Below, piece by piece: positions 46,806 through 56,885 of a DNA stretch of 64,000 nucleotides (its first letter is position 1; each line of letters starts with the position of its first letter). This DNA is from Cystobasidium ongulense. Lineage: Eukaryota; Basidiomycota; Cystobasidiomycetes; Cystobasidiales; Cystobasidiaceae. The notes beneath the pieces are model-generated. The model had not been told where the DNA came from. It did no database searches and saw only the letters and a list, made by a program, of their open reading frames with translations. The position numbers and the translations under genes are program-made. The stretch is taken from the NCBI GenBank assembly GCA_022835595.1, contig BQUP01000005.1, positions 992,001 to 1,056,000 on the forward strand, in the 5' to 3' direction.

Positions 46806-49159
46806 ATGGCAAGCAACAACACCGACGTCCTCGCCAGCATCCTCGCCGAGCTGCGCGACCTCAAGGCGTCCCATCAGGCCTTGGAGGCTCGCTTGGACGG
46901 CAAGACGGGCAATGGCAGCACCACCACCACGCTCGCCCAGCCCATCGCCCTCTCCAACGGCTCAAACCACAGCGACGCGTCCCATCCTGCTGCCGTCCCC
47001 GCTGCTGCCAGCGGTGCCGCCTCTCCCACCCTCCAGTTTGGCTCGCCCAACAGCCCACTGCCCACGACTGGACTGAGCAGCCTGCACCAGCAACACGGCG
47101 GGGGCGGCCTACTCGCTGCTGCTGCTCGAAGGATGTCGACAAACAACCACCACAGCGACGCTTCTAATTCCATCAAGCAGAACTTTATCAACTGGGCGAG
47201 AAACACCCCTCCCCCCAAGGAAAACAACGGCGGCAAGGACTCGAATGCAGTGTCCGACAAGCAGATCTACACCTCGAGAGCGGTGTTGACGAGTGAGTCG
47301 CCTTGATCTGCTCGAGTCTATGTGATGACTTGCTCACGCATCCTCCATACTCGCTCTATCACTCCTTATCGTGCCGACCCAGCCTACCCCGGTCAAGTCG
47401 GAGTCAATCCAATCCCTGTCAAATGGGGCGCCACATCTGCCCAAGAACGTGGTCCAATCCTCGCTTCAAGACAAAAGGCTTCTCTCGGTCTGAGAAATGC
47501 AATTGGGGCTTATAATGGATCGTACTCGATCTATCATGCCCTGTCGGTCGCTATCGGTGCTCTGGATCCTAATCAGCGACCTAGTGGGTGTCCCGTTCTC
47601 GGTTGTACACAAGGTCATGCATCTGATCAATCCATTGCTCCGTTATGATGCCCGCAGACTACCACAACACCGAACCCGTCTTCGACGTCAAGCCTAACCC
47701 ATCCTGGTTTGACCCAACCAAGATTGTCACTATCGATCCATGGGGCCATCTAGCTCAAGTTGAGCACAAGGCACGCATTGATTCAGGTATTGATATAAGA
47801 CCAACAATAAGTATCACAAAAGCACATTTGAAAATAGCAGAATTAGATGAAGCAGTACGTAAAGGAAGATTAACAGTAGATAACAAAATTGTCATTCCTT
47901 CACAATCTATTGAAATCGCTGAACAGTTAGTTGAACAAATTGGTGGGACTGAAAATTTAGATAAAGGAGCTCAAAGTGTACTTGGGAAAATGATTAATGA
48001 TCCTGGTGTGGAAGTAAACGTTTCTAAAGTAGCATTTGAAAATGTCTGGTATTTACCTGGTGTCGCGGAAAGATTAAAAGTATCGGAGAATTTATTGAGA
48101 AGGTCTTTGTTTGAAGATACTGGTGGAATGTGTGAGTTATTCTATTAAGAATTTTAACTTGTCTCTAGTGGCCTATGTTCTTTTTTCTGATCCCCTTTTG
48201 GACTATATCTTCCAGACCCTGAACTGCTTACTCGTCAAGATCTAAAAGTCTTCCTCCCTCCTATTGCTGGCAGTACAGGTGCGTTTCACGTTAAACTTTC
48301 AGCCAGATAGCATACATAACTAAGCAATGCATCCAACAATTCAGCTTATATTTTCGGACCTACTACCTATTTGTCGGATCCTACGAAGAGTGAGTTTCGT
48401 TTGTCGAATGTCGAATTATTCGATATCGTCTATTGCTTCTAACCCTGGTCTATTCTACCAGAGCTTGCTGTCCGTGTTCATGATGCTTGTGGTGGTTCCG
48501 ATGTTGTGAGTCTCATCCTCAGCCTTGCTCAAACGAAACCGATTTTGATTGATCTTGGATTTTGTTCGTAGTTCGGAAGTGACATCTGCACATGCCGACC
48601 TTATCTCCTCCATGGTATCGAAGAGGCCATCAAATGTGCACAACAGGGCGGTGTGGGTCTCGTAGTCTACTTCAACAAAGAAGGTCGAGCGTTAGGAGAA
48701 GTGACAAAGTACCTCGTGTACAATGCACGAAAGCGGGGTGGTGATAATGCGTCACAGTATTTCGAGCGAACCGAAGGAATTGCAGGAGTCAAAGATGCGA
48801 GATTCCAAGCTCTTATGCCTGATGTCTTGCATTGGCTCGGAGTTCAAAAGATTGACGACATGTATTCAATGTCGGATATGAAACATGATGCTGTTGTCAA
48901 TTCTGGTATTCCTATTTATAGGAGACATGATTTACCTGCTGAACTTATTCCTCCTGATAGTCAGGTGAGTTGTGCTCTCCCCCTTTTTTAAATGAGACAT
49001 GTCGCAAGAGGAATAGAGGCTGATTGTGATTTTCCTTTGTCCTTTCAGGTCGAGATCCAGGCCAAGATCAACGCTGGCTACTTCTCCAGCAAGGGACAGG
49101 TTACTGCCGAGGATCTTAGCAAGACTGTGGGACGAGCCTGGGAAGATTTGGAGCATTAA
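46806..49159 (+). CDS. URC1: URC1, GTP-cyclohydrolase-II-like uracil catabolism protein
   Basis: Fungal URC1 is required for use of uracil as nitrogen source by the URC pathway and is homologous to GTP cyclohydrolase II. The start has a good Kozak context (caccATGG): MASNNTDVLASILAELRDLK, a coiled N-terminus, then ~110 disordered residues. After the first intron the conserved part starts: AVLTTYPGQVGVNPIPVKWG, RNAIGAYNGSYSIYHALSVA with IGALDP, IVTIDPWGHLAQ. GTPCHII features: CGGSDVFGSDICTCRPYLL with the zinc cysteines, GGVGLVVYFNKEGRALGEVT, then DARFQALMPDVLHWLGVQKI. C-terminus VGRAWEDLEH. The N-terminal exon is GC-rich while the later exons are AT-rich. RIB1 proteins are shorter and lack the PWGHLA region, so URC1 is the better assignment. 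Confidence 0.88.
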
Positions 49160-49490
49160 ATGCAAGATTGGGTAGGGGAGTGTTTCGTGATAGACACCAA
49201 GCAATGAATTGTAATTCTATGACTTGATTGAGAGTTGGGGTGTTTGATTGGGATGCCATTTAATGATACCTTACCACTATAACAGCACCACTTTGCTACT
49301 CTACTTGCTTGCCTCGAGTGACGAGCGGCTAACCTCCCCCGAGAGAGCGGCGATCGAAGGCGGCAATCGCAGGCGAGCGGTTTGAATTGCCTTCTTTTCG
49401 TTGGCCTTCTTTCTTTCCACCACTCGAACACCCCGCCAGCACACACATTATTGCAGCTTTCAACACACCCACTATACTACTAGAGCAACC

Positions 49491-51358
49491 ATGTCTTTCA
49501 AGGGATACGCCATCGAGGACCCCAAGAAGTGGTGAGGCGAGCTTGTTCCATCCAGCCCTCGATGACGCTCACGAGGAAAGCTCCCAGGACCGACTTCAAG
49601 GTGGTCGACTTCAAGAGCAAGACGATGGAGGACTATGATGTCGAGATCAAGATCAGCTACTGCGGTGTATGCGGGTGGGTCCATCTGCTTTGGGTCTGCT
49701 GCATGTACCTTGTGCTCACTGCCTGCTTCTTTGCAACTCGCGGATGATCTTCCATTCGATTCCACCCCATGATTGCATATCCTCAGATCCGACGTCCACA
49801 CCATCACTGGAGGTGAGCAGCATTGACTTGTCGAATACAGTCTGCAGCATCTAACCCCCCTTCCTTGTCGCAGGCTGGGGCGAGATCATCACTGTTCGTC
49901 ACCTAGACTTTCCCAATCACTAATCAAAGTAACAAAACTGACGAGACTTTTCTAATGCGCGGTATCCGTCAACAGCCTCTCATCACTGGACACGAGATCG
50001 TCGGTGCGCACTATACTATACTCTCTCATCCTTCTCCGTCCATGTTACTTGCTTGCTGATGACGTTGACCTGCTCGCTTTCTTTCTTCTGCTCTCTTTTT
50101 ACTGCCTCACTCTTCATCGATGATCCTCGGCACGCACGTGATTCTCTCCGTCGATCGTCCTGTTACTGTTCCACAGGCAAGGTCACCGCTGTTGGTCCAA
50201 AGGTCAAGGAGTTCAAGGTCGGAGACAGAGCTGGTGTCGGTGCGCAAGTTTGGTAAGCTCGTACTCGACCATCTACTTCGGTTGTTTCGAGAGACTAAAG
50301 TGCGTTTGCAGGTCATGCATGGACTGCAACCGATGCAAGAACAACAATGAAAACTACTGCAAGAAGATGGTAGATACTTACAATGCTAAGTACCCCCACA
50401 CTGGAGAAATCGCACACGGTGGCTACTCGACTGGTGTCAGAGCCCACCAGCAATTTGTGTTCAAGATCCCTGACGCTTTAGAGGACAAGGTCCGTCGAAA
50501 TCGCCGCTCAAGCCTGTGTGATTTGATGGAAGACTGACTTTCCTCATATTTCATAGTACGCTGCTCCCATGCTTTGCGGTGGTCTTACCGTCTTCTCTCC
50601 CCTCAAGAGACACGGCGCTGGCAAGGGCAAGAAGGTCGGTGTCATTGGCCTCGGAGGTCTCGGAGTAAGTCTGCACGCTCGTCAACTGTGTCCAGCGCAA
50701 GCACTCATCTCTGTTTCTGTTCTTTATCCCTTTCCGTTCTATAGCATTTCGCAGTATGTACTAGAAGCCTTGAATATCTGCATGGTTCGTTCAGCTGACA
50801 GATACATAACCCCTAGGTCTTGTTCGCATCCCAATACTTCGAATCTGAAGTCACAGTATTCTCTCACTCTGATAACAAGAAGGAGGATGGTGAGTTGGAT
50901 CTGCTGAATCGCCCCGATCATCCGAACGCCACTGACTTTTTGATGCAGCTTTGAAGATGGGTGCTAAGCACTTCGTCAACACTAGCCATGAGAACTGGGT
51001 CGAAGAAGCTGGCACCGACTACGATGTGATTGTCAGTACACGAGATGTCGCTGAGGGCTTCCCTCTCGCCGACTTCCTGTCCATCCTCAATGTTCACGGA
51101 ACCTTGAACATGGTCGGTCTACCCGACAAGGAGCTCCCCGGCATGATGGCACAAGGCTTTGTCTCCAATGCTGCCAACCTCAGCGGATCCCACATCGGAA
51201 GCAAGGAAGAGTGCATCGAGATGCTCCAGGGTGCCGCTGACAAGGGTATTAAGACTTGGATCCAGGAGCTACCCATGTCCAAAGCCAACGAGGCTGTTCA
51301 AGGAGTCAAAGACAACAAGGTGCGTTACCGCTACGTACTTAAGCAAGACCTTGAGTAA
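49491..51358 (+). CDS. NADP-dependent medium-chain alcohol dehydrogenase (ADH6/CAD type)
   Basis: Zinc-dependent reductase of aldehydes, such as cinnamaldehyde- or fusel-type substrates. Start MSFKGYAIEDPKKW; the first intron rejoins as KAPRTDFKVVDFKSKTMEDY. Catalytic-zinc ligands: Cys and Asp/His in ISYCGVCGSDVHTITGGWGE, and GHEIVG. Structural zinc: SCMDCNRCKNNNENYC. Rossmann motif KVGVIGLGGLG, after which a micro-exon of about 9 nt (CATTTCGCA) encodes HFA before VLFASQYFESEVTVFS. Later: YDVIVSTRDVAEGFPLADFL, GTLNMVGLPDK and the C-terminus VRYRYVLKQDLE. About seven introns, several exons under 40 nt. The normal ADH6 length and all zinc ligands are kept. Confidence 0.9.
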
Positions 51359-51824
51359 ATGCTCGTCAAGCGTTCTCGAATACACGACTCGAACTTTCCG
51401 CCACCATCTTCGAGTACCAAAAGCGATCTTTCTTAGATGTAGTCAGGGATACTGTACTAGACCTGTCCGCGCAAAATTATAACATGCTCTTTTTCAAATT
51501 GTAGCCAAGCCATTCTTTGTCCTTTGAATGGCATAGATACACTTTCTTCATTGCTGAAATACCAAAATGCTCTCTTACTTCTGAACTTTTACTTATGGCA
51601 TATGTCATATATCAACTGTCTGGCGATATATAGCACATATGAATTGGCTACATGCTTGTAGTCTTGCTTTTCCTCGTCTTCACCAGGACTTTTGTGTATT
51701 TTCGTATTGGTGGCGGTCCCCGCCTTAGGCTCAGCACTCTGGACGTGTCTTGCCGCTTGACTCTGTACCATTTCGAAGCTGGAGCATGTGAGCAATACAG
51801 CACGAAGCTGGGGACCAAGACAGC

Positions 51825-53156
51825 ATGGCGATTCGCAAGACACTAGCTGCGACTGGTGAGGATGCTCATGAGCCGATGCTGGCTGTAAGCACCGCTAACC
51901 GCGACTTCCGTTACCAATTTGTTCAAGGTGGATCATCGGGTTTAGTACGTCGCAAGCTTCAAGGTCGCTTGCTTTTAGTACTGACTCTATTAACAGGGCT
52001 TTGAAGCTATTCGTCAGCTATTGAACGATGCACCTGATGATATCGCCTACACCGTACTGCTGGGCTGCAGAAATCCAGATACAACTCGAGTCGCATATGA
52101 ACAAGCAGATCTACCAACTCGACATGTGTTTAAGTACCTCCCCTTGGAGCTATCCAACCTCGGCAGCACAAATATCTTTGCTTCTGCTGTCCTCAAAGAG
52201 CTAGGCGAGGGAAAGCTAGATACAATCCTGTTATGCGCTGCTATAAGTAAAAGCACTAGTGGAGAAGATCAGAAAACAGGGAAATGGTCACAAGCTTTCA
52301 TTGTCAATTATGCAGGTATGTCCTGAACATCCAATCCCGATAGCTGGAGTGTGCAAAGCTGACTGCTACTTGGGTTCTAGCGCAACAATACCTCCTTTTC
52401 CTGCTAGAGGAGAAACTCAGACAGAGCAAGTCTAGAATAGTAGTAGTGACCTCAATGCTATACAAGAAAGTTGAAAACACAGGCAAGCTTATCCGTTTTC
52501 CATTGCCAAGTATGTGAAATGAACGCTAACAAGATCCGTCTCATCAGATCAATTAGAAGATATTGTCAGCTCTTCTTCCTCTGCAGGTGCTCTGGACATT
52601 TACAAGAGTACCAAATTTATACAGTTGGCTTCTCTGCAACGATGGAGGGAGCGCTTGAATGGAAATTGTGATATCGTCGCCGTCTCACCTGGTAAGCTTT
52701 TCTCGTTATAAAGCTTTGTTCAGTATCGCGTTTAATCAATCAACTGATTCAACGATCCTTTCTGCCACCAGGCTTCGTTCCTAGTACTGGCTTGAGCAGA
52801 GAAACAGGATACCTTACGAGCATCCTCATGAAGTATATCCTGCCTTGGGCTCCATTCGCCACTTCTCTGCATAACGGTGAGTGTGTTATAGACCCAGAGC
52901 CATCAAGGCATGGCCTGCAGTGGCTATCGGAAACACACTTGCGTTATAGAGCTGTCAGCTGATCCCTCGACCAGGCGGACAAGCGATATGCCATGCTTTG
53001 TCTGATTCACTCGACCTGTCAGAAACAACACACGCAAAGAGTGTCCTTACCAAGACGTGCGAATGGGAGACACTGAACGAGAAAGTCCAAGATCCCACGA
53101 TAATTGAGAAATGGTGGCTGTCGAAAGAGGATCTGGAAGGTATGCGAGGCGTGTGA
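51825..53156 (+). CDS. Short-chain dehydrogenase/reductase
   Basis: Rossmann-fold NAD(P)-dependent oxidoreductase; the substrate is unknown. The start [11 protein letters not shown] leads over the first intron into the cofactor motif TGGSSGLG, followed by [12 protein letters not shown]. Other SDR features: [11 protein letters not shown] (the NNAG position), [33 protein letters not shown] with the Ser, and the active-site YKSTK in [38 protein letters not shown] is the PG motif. The pattern (long insertion before the active Tyr, C-terminal [10 protein letters not shown]) resembles the 3-ketosteroid-reductase or light-dependent-reductase-like SDRs, but that is only suggestive. ERCC1 starts 143 bp downstream on the same strand. 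Confidence 0.8.
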
Positions 53157-53299
53157 CTGGGCTTTAAACATTGAATCGAGCAAACATGTAGCATATGGTG
53201 TTGTTGGATAAGCTGCTTGTAAACGGCCTTCACGCCCGAGTCGAAGCTCTTCGAACCTTTGCATCTTTCATCTTCGCAAACTGCATGTAGACCAAGAGC

Positions 53300-54435
53300 A
53301 TGGCGTCGACCTCGTCTGGGCAGTCTGGTCCAGTGAGGAGGCTGCCCATCACCATTCCTGGAGACAACAATGGCACTACACGCAGTGCAGAGAGCAGGCC
53401 TGCAGCTCCGAACGCTGCTGTTCGCCCAGCTGGAGCCAGTGCTGGAAGCGCAAGAGTCGTCATGCCTGGCGCAGCAGCACCGACGACAGGAGGGAGCAGT
53501 GGAGGACCAGCAACTGTTCAACGACCTTTTACCAATACGATTGGCGTGAATGCTTGCCAGGTGAGAGCTGCTGGTGTCGTCTGGAGGTGTTGCACCGAGC
53601 TCACACTGGATCAACTCGCTCTTCCTGTGGACCTCGCAGAAAGGCAATCCGTTGATAGACCACATCCGCAGTGTAGCTTGGGAGTATTCAGACATCCTCG
53701 CAGACTACCAAGTTGGAGCAACGACGGGCGTGCTATATCTGAGGTGGGATTCGCCTCTTCCTTGCCACACCTCTCACATGCACTTGACAGCATACTGATG
53801 GCAGACTGTACGCACAGCTTGCGATACCATCGTCTACATCCAGAGTATGTCCACGGAAGAATACAAAAGCTCGGAAAGGCGTATCTGCTGCGAGTCCTGC
53901 TCGTGCAGGTTGATGTGAAGGACCCACAGGAAGTCATCAAAGAATTGACAAAGGTTGCAATCATCAACGACCTGACATTGATGTGTGCTTGGTCGTGAGT
54001 CAAACCAGAGATAGAGCTGCGACTGTCTTTAGATGGTTCAAAGCTGATTGTCGCCTGCCCTCAATGCTACCTTGCCTTGCATCTCGACTCTATAGCGCCG
54101 AAGAAGCTGCAACATATGTCGAGAAATACAAGTCTTTTGAACGCAAACCACCTGATCTCATCAAGGAGCGAAGAGACAATGATTACATGTCGCACATGAA
54201 CGCAGTGCTCACCAATGTCAAGGGCATAAACAAGACGGACGTCGTCACACTCACCAGCAACTTTGGTTCGCTCAGGGAAATTGTACTGGCACCACCGGAA
54301 AGTCTACTCGCGTGTCCAGGATTGGGCGAAAAGAAAGTCAAACGACTTCGAGAAGCATTCACGTCGCAATTCATAGTCAAACCTAGGAAGAGCAACGCTG
54401 AAAAACGAGGTGAAATTGGTCCAAGCCTCAATTGA
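53300..54435 (+). CDS. RAD10: ERCC1/RAD10 nucleotide-excision-repair endonuclease subunit
   Basis: Non-catalytic partner of XPF/RAD1 in the structure-specific nuclease that cuts 5' of DNA lesions; nuclear. Start [20 protein letters not shown] with an Ala/Ser/Gly-rich disordered N-terminus. Central nuclease-like domain recovered across short introns: [74 protein letters not shown] and [12 protein letters not shown], then [18 protein letters not shown]. The C-terminal tandem helix-hairpin-helix is [20 protein letters not shown] and [18 protein letters not shown]. As known for ERCC1, the ERKxxxD nuclease residues are absent. Ends EIGPSLN. The protein is complete. Confidence 0.93.
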
Positions 54436-54587
54436 ATCAACAGAAGTACCATAGAAGACATGCTCAATGTATCGATAACTCAAGCTATTGGCAGTAGTCA
54501 AGCATCTTTAATACCACACTAGTGCTGATGTATCCATGACGGCGACACAACGGCATTGTTTAGTAGGCAAAAGCGCCGGCGACTCTC

Positions 54588-54751
54588 ACGGGATGTTTAA
54601 ACATCTCAAGATTCGGTGCAAATGAGACTTCCTGAAGATGCACGCAGGTAGCATCTACGGCGTACTGACAGATGTCTTAACACCTCTGCAACGAGCCTGG
54701 CTTATCAGTCCCCTTTAGCAGTTTTCATTCTTTAAGGATGTTAGAACATCC
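54588..54751. promoter_or_regulatory. Three GATGTT-NN-AACATC-type dyads
   Basis: Copy 1 at 54589-54602 is the perfect palindrome GATGTTTAAACATC. Copy 3 at 54736-54751 is GGATGTTAGAACATCC, 7-bp arms around AG. Copy 2 at 54671-54684, GATGTCTTAACACC, is a degenerate form. Spacing is 82 and 65 bp. The shape is that of a homodimeric transcription-factor site about 270-430 bp upstream of the TATA box. Confidence 0.6.
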
Positions 54752-55024
54752 CGAGCAACTTCTTTTTGGCCGGTCGCGGATGCCTCTAACAGTGTAGTGC
54801 AGCTGTGTGCGCGTACCAAATTGCTGACATATCGTCAACAGCTTTCTGACGCATTGCGGCTTCCATTAGGAAAGTGAAAAGCTTCCCTTCTAATGTCCAT
54901 GTATGGAACGGGTATCCGTTAATACGAACAAGTATCCACGGATATGGAAGACTGGAAGGCTGCTGGCTTCCAAGCTTATTCTTAGACACGACCCTTCCAC
55001 GATCATTGTCTTCCACTTTTAGGG

Positions 55025-55031
55025 TATAAAA
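55025..55031 (+). promoter_or_regulatory. TATA box (TATAAAA)
   Basis: TATAAAA followed within 25 bp by a CT-rich tract (55050-55078). Strong TATA boxes mark regulated rather than housekeeping fungal genes. The first ATG downstream is at 55348. Confidence 0.55.
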
Positions 55032-55347
55032 CGCAGGACGGACGGACGCTTCTCTCCTCTCTTCTTTTTCCTTTCTTCAATTAATTATATTTACAGGTCT
55101 AGTTCTATTACCTTCTAATTAAGATATTTCAAAGTACAAAACCTCTCGACAAGTCAGTCAAGAAGTCAGACCCTGCTAAATACCACCAGGATAAAAGAAT
55201 AATCAGCCAACTGGTCTACGCTGCATTGAAGATCGCTGTAAGCCTCTTGACCCTACCCTTGCTGAACTACTCTTCGCTCACTTCTCCATTTCCCCACCGC
55301 TATTACTACACCCACAGCAGCAACAACAAGACAGCAGCAACAACAAC

Positions 55348-56255
55348 ATGGCCCGCAGGCCCATCATTCCCCCGGATAACGACCTCTTGGAGGCGTACCG
55401 CTCAGGTTTCCAGGCAGCGAAGGAAGAATTTCAGCCTTTCCTCACTGCAAACAAAAGTCGAAGCCAATCTCTGGTGGAAGACATCGGGTCCACTCGAAAT
55501 TTGCGGGCTCGGCGCCGCACCGGTCAACTTCGACTGGGAACACTTCCAGCTGGGAATGAAGGCAGAGAAGGACGAGGTGGACCTGGGCATCCGCAAAAAG
55601 GGTAGCGATGGGAAGGATACGCTTTATAAGCGTATCAGGACTATCGCGAGCACTGTGCGAGACTATGCTCAAAAGGGCGGCATGTCCTCGTTTGGTCCCG
55701 CACTTTTTTACGGTGTCATCGAGACCATCAGAAAGGTCCTGGACGTAGGAGACGACTACTCCATCGTCAAGTCTATGGTCCTATCCACGCTGGTCACCCT
55801 GGCAAGATGTTCCCTCCAAACAGACATGACCGTCTGCTTGGTCTTTGGAGACTACTGCCTGCGCTACCTGTGCATCAACAGGGTCGCATTATCTGGTGCG
55901 GCAAGACGCTTTCTTCAGCCATTTATGAAGACAGCAACATGCCAAAACGCCTCGTACATTCTGCTCCCATCGACGCGATCATTCGTCCGGAGGACGATTT
56001 GGTGGCAAATCCCCTCGAAGAGAGTCTGGGACTACCGCAGCGCCCGTACTCGGATGCCGGAACAGGACAGCGTGTGTACGACGAGCTCAAACGAAGTAGG
56101 TCTGGGTGATGCATCCGATATGCAGTCAATAGCGGCGCATACAACTAACACGTTCCTTTGACACAGACTTTGATGTTATGGAGCAAGTAGCCGAAGCCCG
56201 TTCACCACCGCCCAAACGACGCAGCCTCTCTCCAGAAGACTATGGCATATGGTAA
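55348..56255 (+). CDS. Unrecognised gene, exon structure uncertain
   Basis: The first ATG after the TATA box is in good context and reads MARRPIIPPDNDLLEAYRSG, then FQAAKEEFQPFLTANKS. The coding signal then moves to another frame (LGMKAEKDEVDLGIRKKGSD; KRIRTIASTVRDYAQKGGMS; FGPALFYGVIETIRKVLDVG) and back again (IYEDSNMPKRLVHSAPIDAI; IRPEDDLVANPLEESLGLPQ). A clear intron with gtaggt/acag then leads to NFDVMEQVAEARSPPPKRRS and the stop at 56253-56255. The two frame changes can be bridged only by introns with weak donors (gtggaa, gtcttt), so the gene is either spliced unusually or broken. The protein is hydrophilic, with a C-terminal basic PPPKRRS motif suggesting the nucleus. No family recognised. 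Confidence 0.4.
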
Positions 56256-56885
56256 AATCAAAGGTTGCCGATCCCGAGTGGAGGCCATATTAGCCCGTAG
56301 CAGACCCGGAAGTAGAGGGATAGCTAGCTGCCTGTCGAGCGTTCCGGGTTGACTACATGACATTGTCCGTCGCCGAGATCACCGACATCCTTGTCCAGAG
56401 AGGTCCTGAACGAAGAACCAATGGTGCTTCTCGCCAACATGATTATGAGAAGATACGCCGCTGCCGAGGGCAAAGCCTCCATCGATCTCCTTCTTTACTA
56501 TGGCCGACGAAGCTTCTGAGCTGCGTTACTCTCAGCCACAGATGCCGACTTCGCACCAGTCTGGCAAAGACACGCTCCCATGACAAGCAGCAGAATTGCG
56601 ATTACGCCTTGGGTTAGTTCTCACGTCATAAAGCATGCAAAAGGCGGTACAAGGACAATGGGAGGGCTACCATATAAGAAGGATCGGAAGGCATCTCACC
56701 ACTCGCAAAGGCCTGGTAAGTCCTGGCTCAGGATATCTACCCAGGTTAATGTATGTCACTTCTTAGTTATATTGCGTGGGGAGCAAGCAATTTTTAAAAG
56801 ATCATCTACTTTGCGAGAATGTCTCTCACACATTGGCAACTTGGATACATGGTCTGCTCCCATGGGTCTAGACTCTTTCGCACAC
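56256..56885. other. Region between an unknown gene and STT3, weak coding signal
   Basis: 630 bp. A stretch near 56330-56520 on the + strand reads partly like protein in two different frames (FRVDYMTLSVAEITDILVQR; EEPMVLLANMIMRRYAAAEG). It may be a further exon or decayed copy belonging to the gene at 55348. The right part is the 3' flank of STT3. Confidence 0.35.

Larger units (their letters stand above)
54436..55347. promoter_or_regulatory. Dyad-rich upstream region of the gene at 55348
   Basis: 912 bp without a recognised gene. It contains three related inverted repeats (separate entry), another inverted pair TATCCGT (54913-54919) / ACGGATA (54938-54944), a TATA box at 55025-55031 and a CT-rich stretch just after it, typical of a transcription start. 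No ATG occurs between the TATA box and 55348. A leftward open frame (54786-55016) without an ATG start reads somewhat like protein (PWILVRINGYPFHTWTLEG); it may be a remnant or chance. Confidence 0.55.

Noticed and set aside
54436-56885. Transposable or virus-like element
   Set aside because: No terminal repeats, target-site duplication, polymerase, integrase, transposase or capsid motif is visible.
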